Assembly (NCBI GenBank): GCA_947627535.1
Contig: CANQWM010000006.1
Coordinates: 53,907 to 117,906 of the forward strand
From: an uncultured Acetatifactor sp.
GTDB taxonomy: Bacteria; Bacillota; Clostridia; Lachnospirales; Lachnospiraceae
DNA: 64,000 bases
Direction of reading: 5' to 3'
This document shows positions 1 through 8,741 of the stretch, piece by piece. The notes under the pieces were generated by a model. That model made no database searches and had not been told where the DNA came from. It saw only the letters and a list, made by a program, of their open reading frames with translations. How positions within the stretch are numbered: the stretch's first letter is position 1; every line of letters starts with the position of its first letter. Position numbers and translations under genes: made by a program.

Positions 1-26
1 ATTTCGGCATCGGTAAACTGCCGGAG

Positions 27-197
27 TTAATCAAGTAACTGTAACAGCTTATCCTTTTCCAGCCAGATACATCTGCCGCCATAAAGAGGTGTACTATTCG
101 GTTCCCATGTTTCTATGAGTATATAGGTTATCTTTCCTGTCTCTAGATTTTCCACATACCACCCCGGGGCAATGAAATCTATGCAACCTTGTCAAGT
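27..197 (-). pseudogene. C-terminal remnant of an unidentified protein
   Basis: An open minus-strand frame ends at a TAA at 27-29 and reads as a plausible protein tail, with segments such as GWYVENLETGKITYILIE and LYGGRCIWLEKDKL. It is closed upstream by a TGA near 197 and has no start codon or ribosome-binding site. It therefore looks like the decayed 3' end of a gene, not an intact one. The family is not recognised. A plus-strand frame at 3-38 (FGIGKLPELIK then stop) could be the tail of a gene entering from the left; the two overlap, so at most one is real. Confidence 0.35.
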
Positions 198-278
198 GAT
201 GAATTGATTTTAACAATAAAAACGATATTTCATTCCATGATGTTTTTATGATGTTATACTGACTGCAAGGAGATAAAA

Positions 279-395
279 ATGAATCAAGAAGCAATAGTCA
301 TCGTTACTCTATCTACCGTAAAAATCAGTTGCATCGGAAAAGCTGCCTTGTCCACGATAGAGAACTACAAAAACGAAAAAAGGCACCACAGATAA
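279..395 (+). CDS. possible 38-residue small protein
   Basis: A short ORF begins at an ATG placed 6 bases after a clear AAGGAG at 267-272 and runs 38 codons to TAA. The first half is hydrophobic (EAIVIVTLSTVKISC) and the tail is basic (NYKNEKRHHR). No family is recognised. The ribosome-binding site is the main support. In a region of decayed genes it could also be a truncated start of a lost gene. The rest of 200-436 shows nothing else. Confidence 0.3.
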   Translation: MNQEAIVIVTLSTVKISCIGKAALSTIENYKNEKRHHR

Positions 396-437
396 TAATC
401 CGCAGTACCTTATGTTTTACAATATTTAGTATTTATA

Positions 438-1493
438 TTATTTTGTTGAACTACTTATCCTTCGATTTATGAACGCTATCATCCTATTATATGCATCTTT
501 TGCAGTTTCATCCACTCTTTCATTTGCCACAAAGCAATGCGGCATCTGGATATTTACCTCAGCCAGTGGATCTATAAGTTCATGTTCTACGCCGGCATCC
601 TCAAGTGCTATGTCCATTTCACGCATATCAACATAATATTCGCTTCCCAAGAGAACCGACGGAATATAATCTTCCGTGATCCACATCGTATTGTTGTACT
701 TCTTGATTTCTTCTTTACTCAGGAATATAGAACCTTTTACATAATTCCCGACCAGAATTTTTGTTCCGATTGAAAATTTATCATAAGCTAACGGCGCGTC
801 GTCAATGACTAACGCTTTCACCTGTTCCGATCTCAAAGCCGGATCTATGCCAAGCAGCGCCGCATATTCGGGATTCGTTATTACGCTTCCGATCTGACTT
901 GTGATGATCGCCCCCGCGGAAGAACCCATAATAACGATCTGCTCCATATCAAGATGGTATTCTTCCGCATGATCCATTAGAAACAGAAAAGCCTCATTAG
1001 CTTGTATAACCGGAGTCGGAAAGTGGTATTCGGGTACTAATGCATAGTCGATATTCACAAGGTTGAATCCCTCTGAGCAAATATCGTCGAGCAGCGAGGT
1101 CGCATCTGTCTCAGCCAAGGGATCGCCGTCACATTTGCTGCCTCCGAAAAAACCGCCTCCGTGAAAATAAATCATAGTCGGTCGCTGCACATCAACATTC
1201 CCGTCGGGATAAGTTATGTCTAAAAAGCTGTTTGGATAATCATCCGAATAACGAATCTCGGTTATAATTAACTGCCCATTGTCCTTTGTTGTCTGCACAG
1301 GATCACGCAAAGGTTCATATAAATTTTTCGTATTGACAATTCCTTGTGACGCATTTTGAATTGCTCCTACAATGATCTGCGTATGCGTCATAAGCAGAAA
1401 GAATGTTCCGATCACAAGAACAACGATCACGATAAGCGCGATCAGTAAGCCCTTCAATAGCCTGTGTTTCTTATTTACCTTCACCGTATTCAT
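438..1493 (-). CDS. membrane-anchored alpha/beta hydrolase, HSL type
   Basis: This 351-residue protein has an N-terminal membrane segment (about residues 15-35) after a basic start, so the catalytic domain is probably extracytoplasmic. The HGGG oxyanion motif (YFHGGGFFGG) and the nucleophile elbow GSSAGA identify the hormone-sensitive-lipase/BD-FAE branch of carboxylester hydrolases; PHCF near the end could hold the catalytic histidine. The natural substrate is unknown. The start ATG follows a GGAGAAG site and overlaps the stop of the upstream hydrolase by four bases (ATGA), so the two are translationally coupled. The divergent TetR gene is the likely regulator. Confidence 0.8.
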   Translation of the reverse strand: MNTVKVNKKHRLLKGLLIALIVIVVLVIGTFFLLMTHTQIIVGAIQNASQGIVNTKNLYEPLRDPVQTTKDNGQLIITEIRYSDDYPNSFLDITYPDGNVDVQRPTMIYFHGGGFFGGSKCDGDPLAETDATSLLDDICSEGFNLVNIDYALVPEYHFPTPVIQANEAFLFLMDHAEEYHLDMEQIVIMGSSAGAIITSQIGSVITNPEYAALLGIDPALRSEQVKALVIDDAPLAYDKFSIGTKILVGNYVKGSIFLSKEEIKKYNNTMWITEDYIPSVLLGSEYYVDMREMDIALEDAGVEHELIDPLAEVNIQMPHCFVANERVDETAKDAYNRMIAFINRRISSSTK

Positions 1494-2443
1494 TGATTCT
1501 TCTCCACATCCTTCCAGTTTGAATTATTAAGAATTTCCGCATCGTCCCCTACAAATACCTTGGCAGCTTCTTCGTCGCCCGTTAGTTGATAGAGCATCCA
1601 TGCGGTCATATATCCATCGCTACGGGCAAGCATATCTTCATGTTCCGCTCCCGCCGCTCTTCCCCTAATTTTGAAATTATCATCAGAAATCAGATTATAG
1701 TTTTCAATCAAAGAAGACAGCGGCGCAACCCCTGCAAATTCCTTACTGGGATCCTTTGCACCATTATCATCGGATTTCCCTGTTCCTGCTGCCATAAAAT
1801 ACGGAATATGTACTTTCGACACATCGTAGCGCCAACCCATATTCCCCGCGAGTAATGGGTATGCAGCGCTTCCTGTAAACATTGCTTTGTAAACGGCTCC
1901 ATTCTCGTATTCAGTCACAGCGGCTAATGCGCCAGCCCCTCCTTGTGAGAAGCCTACAATGCCGATATTTTCAACGTCAAGCTTGCCGTAGAGGATATGA
2001 TCCTCCGATAAATGAATCACATAGTCAAGTGTGATTGAAGTTGTCTCTCCCGTGCCTGTCTGAGGATCTTCGTTTCCGACAACCACAAACCCCCACGAGG
2101 CAAGGCGCTTAAACCACTCCTCATATTTATAAGCCGGTGTCCCGCTGGCATTGACAGCGATAATAACCGGGTACTGTTGATCTGTTGTTTCAAGTTCGAC
2201 AGGATACCAAAAACGGTATTTTTGAATCGACGTGTTTTCTGACGGAAAATCTTTATTAGATACTACATACGGGCCAAGCTGTGAATATTTCTGCTCCAAT
2301 GGAGCGGTGGAAATAAAATCCTTGTAATAGTCAGGTTTTACCGAGGATTTTTTCGAGTCATTCAGCCCTTTGAATATGAGAACTGCCACTACGATGATAA
2401 ACACTAACAGGACAGCCCCAAGCATTTTAATCATTTTTTTCAT
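1490..2443 (-). CDS. membrane-anchored alpha/beta hydrolase, PAF-AH/dienelactone type
   Basis: The ATG at 2443 is preferred over the upstream start at 2524 because it follows GGAAGGG and is directly followed by a signal-anchor (KKMIKMLGAVLLVFIIVV). The 317-residue product has an alpha/beta-hydrolase core with the nucleophile elbow GFSQGG and an ITLDYVIHL segment before it. This resembles dienelactone hydrolase or platelet-activating-factor acetylhydrolase-like enzymes. A conserved EHEDM near the C-terminus may hold the catalytic histidine. It is the first gene of a two-hydrolase operon. Its promoter region is shared with the TetR gene and contains a palindrome. Substrate unknown. Confidence 0.75.
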   Translation of the reverse strand: MKKMIKMLGAVLLVFIIVVAVLIFKGLNDSKKSSVKPDYYKDFISTAPLEQKYSQLGPYVVSNKDFPSENTSIQKYRFWYPVELETTDQQYPVIIAVNASGTPAYKYEEWFKRLASWGFVVVGNEDPQTGTGETTSITLDYVIHLSEDHILYGKLDVENIGIVGFSQGGAGALAAVTEYENGAVYKAMFTGSAAYPLLAGNMGWRYDVSKVHIPYFMAAGTGKSDDNGAKDPSKEFAGVAPLSSLIENYNLISDDNFKIRGRAAGAEHEDMLARSDGYMTAWMLYQLTGDEEAAKVFVGDDAEILNNSNWKDVEKNQ

Positions 2444-2494
2444 ATGCCCTTCCTTGACAATGCGTTGGTACAAATGTATCATATTATCGGTGAT

Positions 2495-2508
2495 GAAACA
2501 AGTGTTTC
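2495..2508. promoter_or_regulatory. candidate TetR operator
   Basis: A perfect inverted repeat, GAAACA-AG-TGTTTC, lies between the divergent hydrolase operon and the TetR gene. TetR-family proteins commonly bind such palindromes to repress themselves and the adjacent operon. The assignment rests on position and symmetry only. Confidence 0.5.
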
Positions 2509-2547
2509 GTCGAAAATGATACAATTTATGGAGGTTTGTATCGGCTC

Positions 2548-3054
2548 ATGAACATGAACAACGAGCAAAAGAATACCTATGTAAAGCACCAGATTACAAA
2601 CGCCCTGTTAGAGCTTTTGAAAGAGAAATCTATCGCTGATATTTCAATAACCGAATTAACACAGAAAGCGCAGATCGGCAGAGTTTCATTTTATCGTAAT
2701 TTTCAAACAAAAGAAGATATTCTACGGGAAGAGTCTGATCGGCTCATTAAAGAATGGGGGAAACTCTACGAAACGAATCCTGAATCTTCACCGGAAACAC
2801 TATTTCCCTCTTTGTTTGATTTTTACAGGGAACATAAAGAGTTTTACACCATTCTTTATCAAGCAGGAATGACCTTGATTATGCAGGAAACAATCCTTAA
2901 TGCTATTCAAATAACCCCCGAAATGGCAAACATTGAAGCATACATGAAGTCTTTTTGGGCATATGGGATATATGGCTGGCTAATTGAATGGATGAAACGT
3001 GGGATGCCGGAGTCTGGTAGAGAACTGATCCAATTTTTCACTCAAGTTCCGTAA
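2548..3054 (+). CDS. TetR/AcrR-family transcriptional regulator
   Basis: This regulator of about 168 residues has a TetR-type helix-turn-helix in the first 55 residues (ALLELLKEKSIADISITEL, then GRVSFYRNFQTKEDIL). The C-terminal half is an all-helical ligand or dimer domain of the kind seen in small DhaS-like TetR proteins. A frame start at TTG 2536 is only one base from the GGAGG at 2530-2534; ATG 2548 (13 bases away) or 2554 is more likely. It is divergent from the two hydrolase genes and probably represses them through the palindrome at 2495-2508. The inducer cannot be inferred. Confidence 0.85.
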   Translation: MNMNNEQKNTYVKHQITNALLELLKEKSIADISITELTQKAQIGRVSFYRNFQTKEDILREESDRLIKEWGKLYETNPESSPETLFPSLFDFYREHKEFYTILYQAGMTLIMQETILNAIQITPEMANIEAYMKSFWAYGIYGWLIEWMKRGMPESGRELIQFFTQVP

Positions 3055-3359
3055 TGGCAACATACCGTTTGATTTCTCCCATGAACATCTTGTACATTAC
3101 CCTCTGAATGTTCTTCCTCGCTTCTATCTTGTGGCTTGTGCAGGCATTTTTGCCCAAGCGGTTATATGTCTGGCAGATATAATAAGCTTTGTCTATCGGC
3201 TCCCATTCTTCCCCTGTCCGGCGGTCTTTGTCCGTCCTGCCCACTTTTTCATAGCGTACCTGCATTGACTTTCCGCAAGTAGCACAATACACAATGCCAT
3301 GAAAAATATTGTAATACGGGCAGTTGTTCCCTTTTATAATCAGCGGTCTGCCGTCTATG
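3038..3359 (-). pseudogene. remnant of a large serine recombinase (zinc-ribbon region)
   Basis: The minus frame is open from a TAG near 3360 and includes CPYYNIFHGIVYCATCGKSM and CQTYNRLGKNACTSHKIEAR. This is the recombinase zinc beta-ribbon that follows the catalytic and recombinase domains in large serine recombinases, with CxxC and a later paired cysteine. The N-terminal resolvase domain and the C-terminal coiled coil are absent. The frame runs into the end of the TetR gene. It marks an excised or decayed element that differs from the intact recombinase at 53.9 kb. Confidence 0.7.
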
Positions 3360-3410
3360 AGCTACTGAACTTTTTCCCACTCCGCTTATCCAAACTCTCT
3401 GTATCTACTA

Positions 3411-3545
3411 TTATTTCCGCAGTGTGTTCCTTTCTCTCCTGATCTGCCTGCTGCTCATTCCTCTGCGGTTTTGCATCAAACACGTTTTTGCAATTATGAA
3501 AACAATAACGAGAATACCGAATGCCAGGATACCTTTCCCTTTCAC
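3411..3545 (-). CDS. 44-residue single-pass membrane protein
   Basis: A GTG start overlaps the stop of the upstream leucine-rich-repeat gene (GTGA at 3542-3545) and is preceded by GGGAGG inside that gene's last codons. This gives a translationally coupled product of 44 residues. Residues about 5-20 form one hydrophobic helix (ILAFGILVIVFIIAKTC), and the tail is strongly basic (RRGMSSRQIRRERNTLRK). No family is recognised. The coupling and the membrane-plus-basic-tail pattern support a real gene that could act with the secreted proteins of the operon. Confidence 0.5.
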   Translation of the reverse strand: MKGKGILAFGILVIVFIIAKTCLMQNRRGMSSRQIRRERNTLRK

Positions 3546-4312
3546 CACACCACGCCTCCCTCTTCCTCAATCCGTTCAAGATCCACATATACGAATCCGT
3601 TTCCCCGGGCATAATTCTCCGCGCACGGATTACTCCCGTAAATCAGGTACAGTTTATCACATTTCATAAATGCAGACGGATTTATCTGCTCCATACTTTG
3701 GGGCAGGAACACCTTTTCCAGACAGGGACAATATGCACAGATACAAAACTCTTCCACATTCCATTCCTGCTGTAGCAGTCCCAGCTGCGTCATGCCCTCC
3801 GGCAGCCTCAGTTCTTTCAGATTGGGGCAGTACGAAAACGCATCCCGGCCAATGTTTTCCAGTCCTGTTCCCATTACAACATACTGCAGATTTGCGCAGC
3901 ACGCAAAAGCCTGCGCTTCTATCCTTTCGATGCCCTGCGGCAGAACAATTTGTTCCACACTGCCGTTCCCCTGAAAGGCACCTTCTCCAATGATACTGAC
4001 AGCCTTTCCATCCAGCATTTCCGGAACGAATACCAGTGTCTGATCTCCGAGATATTTCGTTATCGCTACAGTAGCTTCCGACCGATCCAGCAGGATAACA
4101 TATTCATAATCTGATTCTGACTGTTCTGACTTTTCCGCCGGTTCTGTTTTCTCCAATGGATTTTCACTTAACTCCGGTCGAGCAATCCTGTCCCCCGCAG
4201 CATCCAAGACACTTTCGCCATTCCCTTTTCGTCCGCTGTAATACCCTGCTATATATACGATTCCGATGAGCAGAAGCAGAAGTCCCGCTTTCCTTATGCG
4301 CTTTTTATTCAC
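3542..4312 (-). CDS. membrane-anchored BspA-type leucine-rich-repeat protein
   Basis: The product has 256 residues and a GTG start. It begins with a basic stretch and a membrane segment (LLLLLIGIVYIAGYY), then an acidic linker, then LRR_5 repeats of the BspA/Treponema pallidum type such as IIGEGAFQGNGSVEQIVLP and NIGRDAFSYCPNLKELRLP. Proteins of this family are surface-exposed and often mediate adhesion or matrix binding in gut and oral bacteria; the ligand here is unknown. Only about five repeats are present, so it is small for the family. The linker repeats EKTEPAEKSEQSESD-like acidic residues. It lies 15 bases downstream of a second LRR gene. Confidence 0.8.
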   Translation of the reverse strand: MNKKRIRKAGLLLLLIGIVYIAGYYSGRKGNGESVLDAAGDRIARPELSENPLEKTEPAEKSEQSESDYEYVILLDRSEATVAITKYLGDQTLVFVPEMLDGKAVSIIGEGAFQGNGSVEQIVLPQGIERIEAQAFACCANLQYVVMGTGLENIGRDAFSYCPNLKELRLPEGMTQLGLLQQEWNVEEFCICAYCPCLEKVFLPQSMEQINPSAFMKCDKLYLIYGSNPCAENYARGNGFVYVDLERIEEEGGVVW

Positions 4313-4327
4313 TGTTTCACTTTCTCC

Positions 4328-5716
4328 CTATGGCATCTCATCTCCGCTTGCTGCTTCCACAAATTCCATTCCCCATGCTTTTGCCACTTCCTCTGCTCTG
4401 CTGCCGCTCTGTCCATAGATCACGAGGGGAACCTCATTCTCCACATATACGCGGAATATTTTCTCATCGTCTGTTACAGCGGCGCCTCCCGGAATATAAA
4501 TCCTTCGCAGAGAAGGGATGAAAAATTGGCTCCCCTCCAACACCTGAAGACTTTCCGGAAACTGAAGCCGTTCCAGATTACTATAATTACAAATACTGAC
4601 CGACATTGTTGAAATGCCTTCCTCGAACACAATATTGGAAAGTCTCTCACAACAATCAAAAGCGTACCGGCCGACATAACAGCCAGAACCCGGTATCACG
4701 ATTTCTTCCAGATCTGTTCCGGAAAAAGCTCCCATTCCTATTTCGTTCAAGGTCTCAGGCAATTCTATCGCGGTAAGCGCCGCATCCGCAAAAGCCCAGT
4801 CCTCTATGGTCTTCAGCCCGCCTGGCAGTATCACTTCATCCAGTATGGCGTCCCGAAAAGCAAAGGTGCCAATCTCTCTGAGGCTTTCAGGAAAAATAAT
4901 TCTGTCTATCTTTGTCCGGTTAAAGGAACCCTCGCCTAACCGCACCATCGTTTCAGGCAGCAGGATCTCTTCATACTGTATCTTGTCCCCATAGACCATA
5001 TACTGTCCTATGACGGCATTTACATATCCTGATTCCGAAGGATGATCCATGGTTTTGGTGACACCATACGGAATTTCAAGAACTGCTCCTTCCCCTCCTT
5101 CGGCAGAAATCAAACAGCTTCCTCTGATCTGAAAATCTCCCTGATCCCGCAGTTCCTGCCACAGACTTCCCTCAAAAGCATATTCATCCACATGAGCCGT
5201 TTGGGGGAAGCGAATCGTTCCAAGCTTTGCACAGTCTCCAAAGGCATTTTCTCCGACAAATGCCATGCTGTCCGGCAGCCATATTTCCTCCAATACGCTG
5301 TCACCGAAGAACGCGCTCTCTCCTATGTACTGCAGTCCTTCCGCCAGCTTGACCGTTTTCAGCATTTCGCACCCCGCGAAAGCGTTTGCGCCCACATAGC
5401 GCACTCCCGGCGAGATAGTGACCGTTTCAATATCGGTTCGACCCAGAAACGCGTTTTCCCCAATCCCCGCCACAGGCATACCACCAATCTGGGCAGGAAT
5501 GATGATTTCTGACCGATCCGGGCCTCCCGTTATGACGATCTCACCCTCTGCCGTTACAATATAATATAGATCTTCTTCCGTTTCTGTTTCACCTTCTGGC
5601 TCCTGCACACTAGCGCCAATGTTTTCTTCTATAGCTGCAACGGAAAGACAAAATACAGGCCACATCATTATCATCGTGAAACAGAAGCTCATAGCATATT
5701 TGACATTACTTTTCAT
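4328..5716 (-). CDS. secreted BspA-type leucine-rich-repeat protein
   Basis: This 462-residue protein has a signal peptide (FCFTMIMMWPVFCLSVAA) and then about ten LRR_5 repeats, for example GIGENAFLGRTDIETVTI and YIGESAFFGDSVLEEIWLP. There is no obvious sortase motif or C-terminal anchor, so it is either released or held by partners. The head sequence YYIVTAEGEIVITGG is a short beta domain common ahead of BspA repeats. It is the third of five tightly spaced minus-strand genes that encode exported products. Confidence 0.8.
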   Translation of the reverse strand: MKSNVKYAMSFCFTMIMMWPVFCLSVAAIEENIGASVQEPEGETETEEDLYYIVTAEGEIVITGGPDRSEIIIPAQIGGMPVAGIGENAFLGRTDIETVTISPGVRYVGANAFAGCEMLKTVKLAEGLQYIGESAFFGDSVLEEIWLPDSMAFVGENAFGDCAKLGTIRFPQTAHVDEYAFEGSLWQELRDQGDFQIRGSCLISAEGGEGAVLEIPYGVTKTMDHPSESGYVNAVIGQYMVYGDKIQYEEILLPETMVRLGEGSFNRTKIDRIIFPESLREIGTFAFRDAILDEVILPGGLKTIEDWAFADAALTAIELPETLNEIGMGAFSGTDLEEIVIPGSGCYVGRYAFDCCERLSNIVFEEGISTMSVSICNYSNLERLQFPESLQVLEGSQFFIPSLRRIYIPGGAAVTDDEKIFRVYVENEVPLVIYGQSGSRAEEVAKAWGMEFVEAASGDEMP

Positions 5717-5731
5717 ATCTGTGCCACCCCA

Positions 5732-7492
5732 TCACTCAAACTCATCTGTCTCCCAAATCTTCTTTTCGCTTAAATTACCCTGCTCATCATGGGAAAGCAG
5801 CCAGAACTCTATTACATCTGAAACCATCCTGTCGCCTTTCATGATCAGCATGTCGCCATTCTCCCGTATCATAAAAAACCCCACTCTATCATCGGCATAG
5901 ACCATCTCTCTTTCGCCGCTTTTGAGATCCATGCGAAATATCCCCTGATTTATATCTCTATAATATATTTCACCAGAGTATACACTCCAATAATAATCAT
6001 CAAATAAATGTTCAAAGACCTGTTTGGAGTCCATATCATATATCAGAATCTTGCTGCGTTTCTGATTCTGCGTAATCAAGAAATTTTCCCATTGCTCTAA
6101 TGTGCCAGGATCCCAATCTTTCTCCTCCATACGGAACCACTCCCAGAGGTGTTCCTCAGTTCTTTTATAAATCCCGTTTTCTCTTCTGTAAACAAAATCT
6201 CCTATGACCAACAGATCTTTCCAGCACACATAATCTATCGGACCAACGGCACATGTACTCCACGATTGATGGTCCCCTAATTCCGGAATATACGGAACTT
6301 CTATGTCAGCCATTTTCGCATAGTTATACTCCGGTTCTCCGCCGTGTCCCCTTTCCAACAGGAAAAATTCGCCCATAGCATACAGCATGATTCTGCCGTC
6401 ATCTAAAAGATACATCTCCGGCAGATAATTCAAGCCATTTATCTGACAGCCCGGAAACACTCTGACTTCAACATAGCTATCCTGCAACAGCTCTTCTCTT
6501 AATATTTCATCGTCCTTCAGGCCATACAGCTCGGCTCTGCTTTTCTCTTCTATCCGATAGTCCGGAGATATAATTTCGATTTGTTCCACCCGAAAATCGT
6601 CCATTGCCCGTCCCACATATTCCGAATTGGGCCGTCTCATATTATCATAGCTTATGAATGCATCCTCTCCTATCGTCACTTCTTTTCCCACCATCAATTC
6701 CGCTTCCTCCAGGGGCAGATAAATATCCCCGGCAGAATCGTTTGCGGGATAAAACTTTGTGGGCAGAAACTCCGTGATTACGTACGTCCCCATAAGCTCC
6801 TGCAATACTTTACTTTTTTCTTCTTCCGACAAAGAATGCTCTTCCTTCTGCTCCGGTTCCTGTTCAAGACGCTCCAGATAAAAATACTCGCCGTTTAGAT
6901 CAGAAAACATTAACATACCGTCAGGCATCACATAATATGTCTGAGTCCCCCATGGCGCGGCTACAGACACCTCTATTTTCCCCTGAATCCTGTCAAGGTA
7001 TGGAGCTATGTTGCTTCTGCCGATCGTATCTATGTCGTCTGCCTTCGACTGTTCCCACCGATATTCCGGATTTTCAATCCTGATATCCTCGATTTCGTAG
7101 TTACATGGAAACGCTTTTCTCCCATCTCTTTCCCCCAACCAGCGAAAGGAATCAAAAGAAACAAAAGCATCTTCCCTGATCTCTACTATACGCCCTATCA
7201 TCATATCGGCTTCCTGCTCCGGAAGCCGATCATACCTATTCCCCATCAGCCAATGATCCGACGGTAAAAATTCCGCGATTTTATAAGATCCATAATAAGA
7301 CTCTGATTCGCTTTGGTCTGTCTGCTCCGCCGATGCAGCCGATATACCGGTATCTGTCTTTTCTGTAAAAGCCTTTTGTTTCTCTTCCAAACGGCTCCCA
7401 CAGCCCGTCACGAGAAGGCACATTCCCCACAGCCACAGCAAAATTTTACGCCGCCCTCCGCCGTTCCCGCTAATCCTGGCTTTCCTCATCAT
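5732..7492 (-). CDS. lipoprotein with a duplicated domain
   Basis: A signal peptide ends in a lipobox (CLLVTGC), so the mature protein is probably a membrane lipoprotein. The body of about 585 residues has two related copies of a domain of roughly 150 residues. The first starts at YKIAEFLPSDHWLMGN, the second at YVITEFLPTKFYPAND; each contains an EDAFxSxD motif and ends with a G(E)(Y/F)F(Y/L)LER strand. A C-terminal region follows that looks like a beta-propeller-like readout (QVFEHLFDDYYWSVYSGEIYY). The family is not recognised. The start is uncertain: ATGs at 7492 and 7489 lack a good ribosome-binding site, and 7522 is also possible. It overlaps the upstream lectin-like gene. Confidence 0.7.
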   Translation of the reverse strand: MMRKARISGNGGGRRKILLWLWGMCLLVTGCGSRLEEKQKAFTEKTDTGISAASAEQTDQSESESYYGSYKIAEFLPSDHWLMGNRYDRLPEQEADMMIGRIVEIREDAFVSFDSFRWLGERDGRKAFPCNYEIEDIRIENPEYRWEQSKADDIDTIGRSNIAPYLDRIQGKIEVSVAAPWGTQTYYVMPDGMLMFSDLNGEYFYLERLEQEPEQKEEHSLSEEEKSKVLQELMGTYVITEFLPTKFYPANDSAGDIYLPLEEAELMVGKEVTIGEDAFISYDNMRRPNSEYVGRAMDDFRVEQIEIISPDYRIEEKSRAELYGLKDDEILREELLQDSYVEVRVFPGCQINGLNYLPEMYLLDDGRIMLYAMGEFFLLERGHGGEPEYNYAKMADIEVPYIPELGDHQSWSTCAVGPIDYVCWKDLLVIGDFVYRRENGIYKRTEEHLWEWFRMEEKDWDPGTLEQWENFLITQNQKRSKILIYDMDSKQVFEHLFDDYYWSVYSGEIYYRDINQGIFRMDLKSGEREMVYADDRVGFFMIRENGDMLIMKGDRMVSDVIEFWLLSHDEQGNLSEKKIWETDEFE

Positions 7493-8657
7493 ATTCACAG
7501 ATATACCCCATCCTTCCGGCATAAGACGGATCCGCTGCCTGCAGATCGTCCGGCATGTCCTTCCAGTAAAAACTGTCCGCCCCGCCGTCGTAAACCATAC
7601 AGACGCAGTTTTCCCTCGTTTCGTCCCCTTCCTTTGTCAGCCCCGTATAACTGGGTTCCTCCTCCTGCCAGAAGTCGTAATACACATTAAAATACCGCGG
7701 ATAGACCTCAGTATATTCCTCCCCGCCGTCTTTTGGCTGCTTCCAGCAATACCCCAAATATCCTCTCTCCGTGTCCCTCGGATTTTCCATTCCGATCCAG
7801 AAACAAAGATCCGTCTTATCTTCCTCCCTGATCTGCCGCGAGATCTGCAGGAATTCTTCCGTTGAAGTGATGACCGCAAGATATCCGCCCTTCTGCGCGC
7901 ATTGCCGCCACGCCTCTTCCCACGTTGCGTCCGAGCGGACCAGTTCATAACGATGACCTGCGGACGAGGTTTCCCCGGTCAACAGCAGGCTTCTTGCGTC
8001 TTCATAAACATAATACCGGCTGGGATTGACAGCCCGGTCACTGTCGAAGCAGGATGCCAGCGCGGCTTCATATTCCTCCTGCGTCACGCTCTCCCCGTTC
8101 CAGTCATATATCTCTTCCGCGTTTCCATCCTTGTCGAATACAACTCCGCCATCCTCCCACTTCTCCCTATGCGTTCCCTGGGCGATGCACTCCCATTTCC
8201 CATCGACAATGGATACAATAATATCCCAGTAATCCCCCATGTTTCCGTCCGCATTATTGACCAGGTTTTCTCTTTCCATGTACTGAAAATTGAGACGGCT
8301 CGTGTAAAATTCATCCGTCCCCTTCCCCTCATGATACGTTACAAGAGCACAGCCGCCCGCTTCTATGCCGGTATCCACCACAAGCTCCGGTATCTCGTCG
8401 TCATCCACATAAATAAAGCTGTAGGTCGCCTCGGACGATTTCGTCCCTTCCAGATACGACAGATATTCCGCACGCCAGGCGCCTTCCGGCCAATCCGCTT
8501 TCGCGTCCTCCTTTTCTTCCGGCCGCGTTTTGCCGTCCGCGGCCTGTGCGCCTGAACCGCCCTTTTCCGGCGCATCCGGGACAGCCAAGTCCCGCCCGCA
8601 GCCTGCTGCCAGCAGACAAAATCCCGCCAAAAGACAGCATAACCTTCTCTTTTTCAA
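7470..8657 (-). CDS. lipoprotein with C-terminal C-type-lectin-like domain
   Basis: TTG at 8657 is chosen as start because it lies 9 bases after AAGGAG and leads straight into a lipoprotein signal (CLLAGFCLLAAGC). The middle region (EYLSYLEGTKSSEATYSFIYVDDD onward) resembles secreted Lachnospiraceae domains that keep a DxDxxPEL-like acidic strand. The C-terminal 130 residues have the C-type-lectin pattern: HRYELV, WEEAWRQCAQKGGYLAVI, FWIG, ENCVCMVYDGG, WKDMPD, YICEYD. Bacterial lectin-fold domains bind proteins or glycans, usually without the full calcium site. It is the first gene of the exported-protein operon, so it may present a recognition surface that works with the LRR proteins. Confidence 0.75.
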   Translation of the reverse strand: MKKRRLCCLLAGFCLLAAGCGRDLAVPDAPEKGGSGAQAADGKTRPEEKEDAKADWPEGAWRAEYLSYLEGTKSSEATYSFIYVDDDEIPELVVDTGIEAGGCALVTYHEGKGTDEFYTSRLNFQYMERENLVNNADGNMGDYWDIIVSIVDGKWECIAQGTHREKWEDGGVVFDKDGNAEEIYDWNGESVTQEEYEAALASCFDSDRAVNPSRYYVYEDARSLLLTGETSSAGHRYELVRSDATWEEAWRQCAQKGGYLAVITSTEEFLQISRQIREEDKTDLCFWIGMENPRDTERGYLGYCWKQPKDGGEEYTEVYPRYFNVYYDFWQEEEPSYTGLTKEGDETRENCVCMVYDGGADSFYWKDMPDDLQAADPSYAGRMGYICEYDEESQD

Positions 8658-8741
8658 AATAACCGACTCCTTTCTCCCCACGAAATGAAACACTTGCTGT
8701 CTTTATAACATGTCCCTGCATCATTTTGGCAAACTAAATAA

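Noticed and set aside
94..294. 66-codon minus-strand frame near the left edge
   Set aside because: The alternative frame at 27-197 reads much more like protein; this one has no ribosome-binding site.
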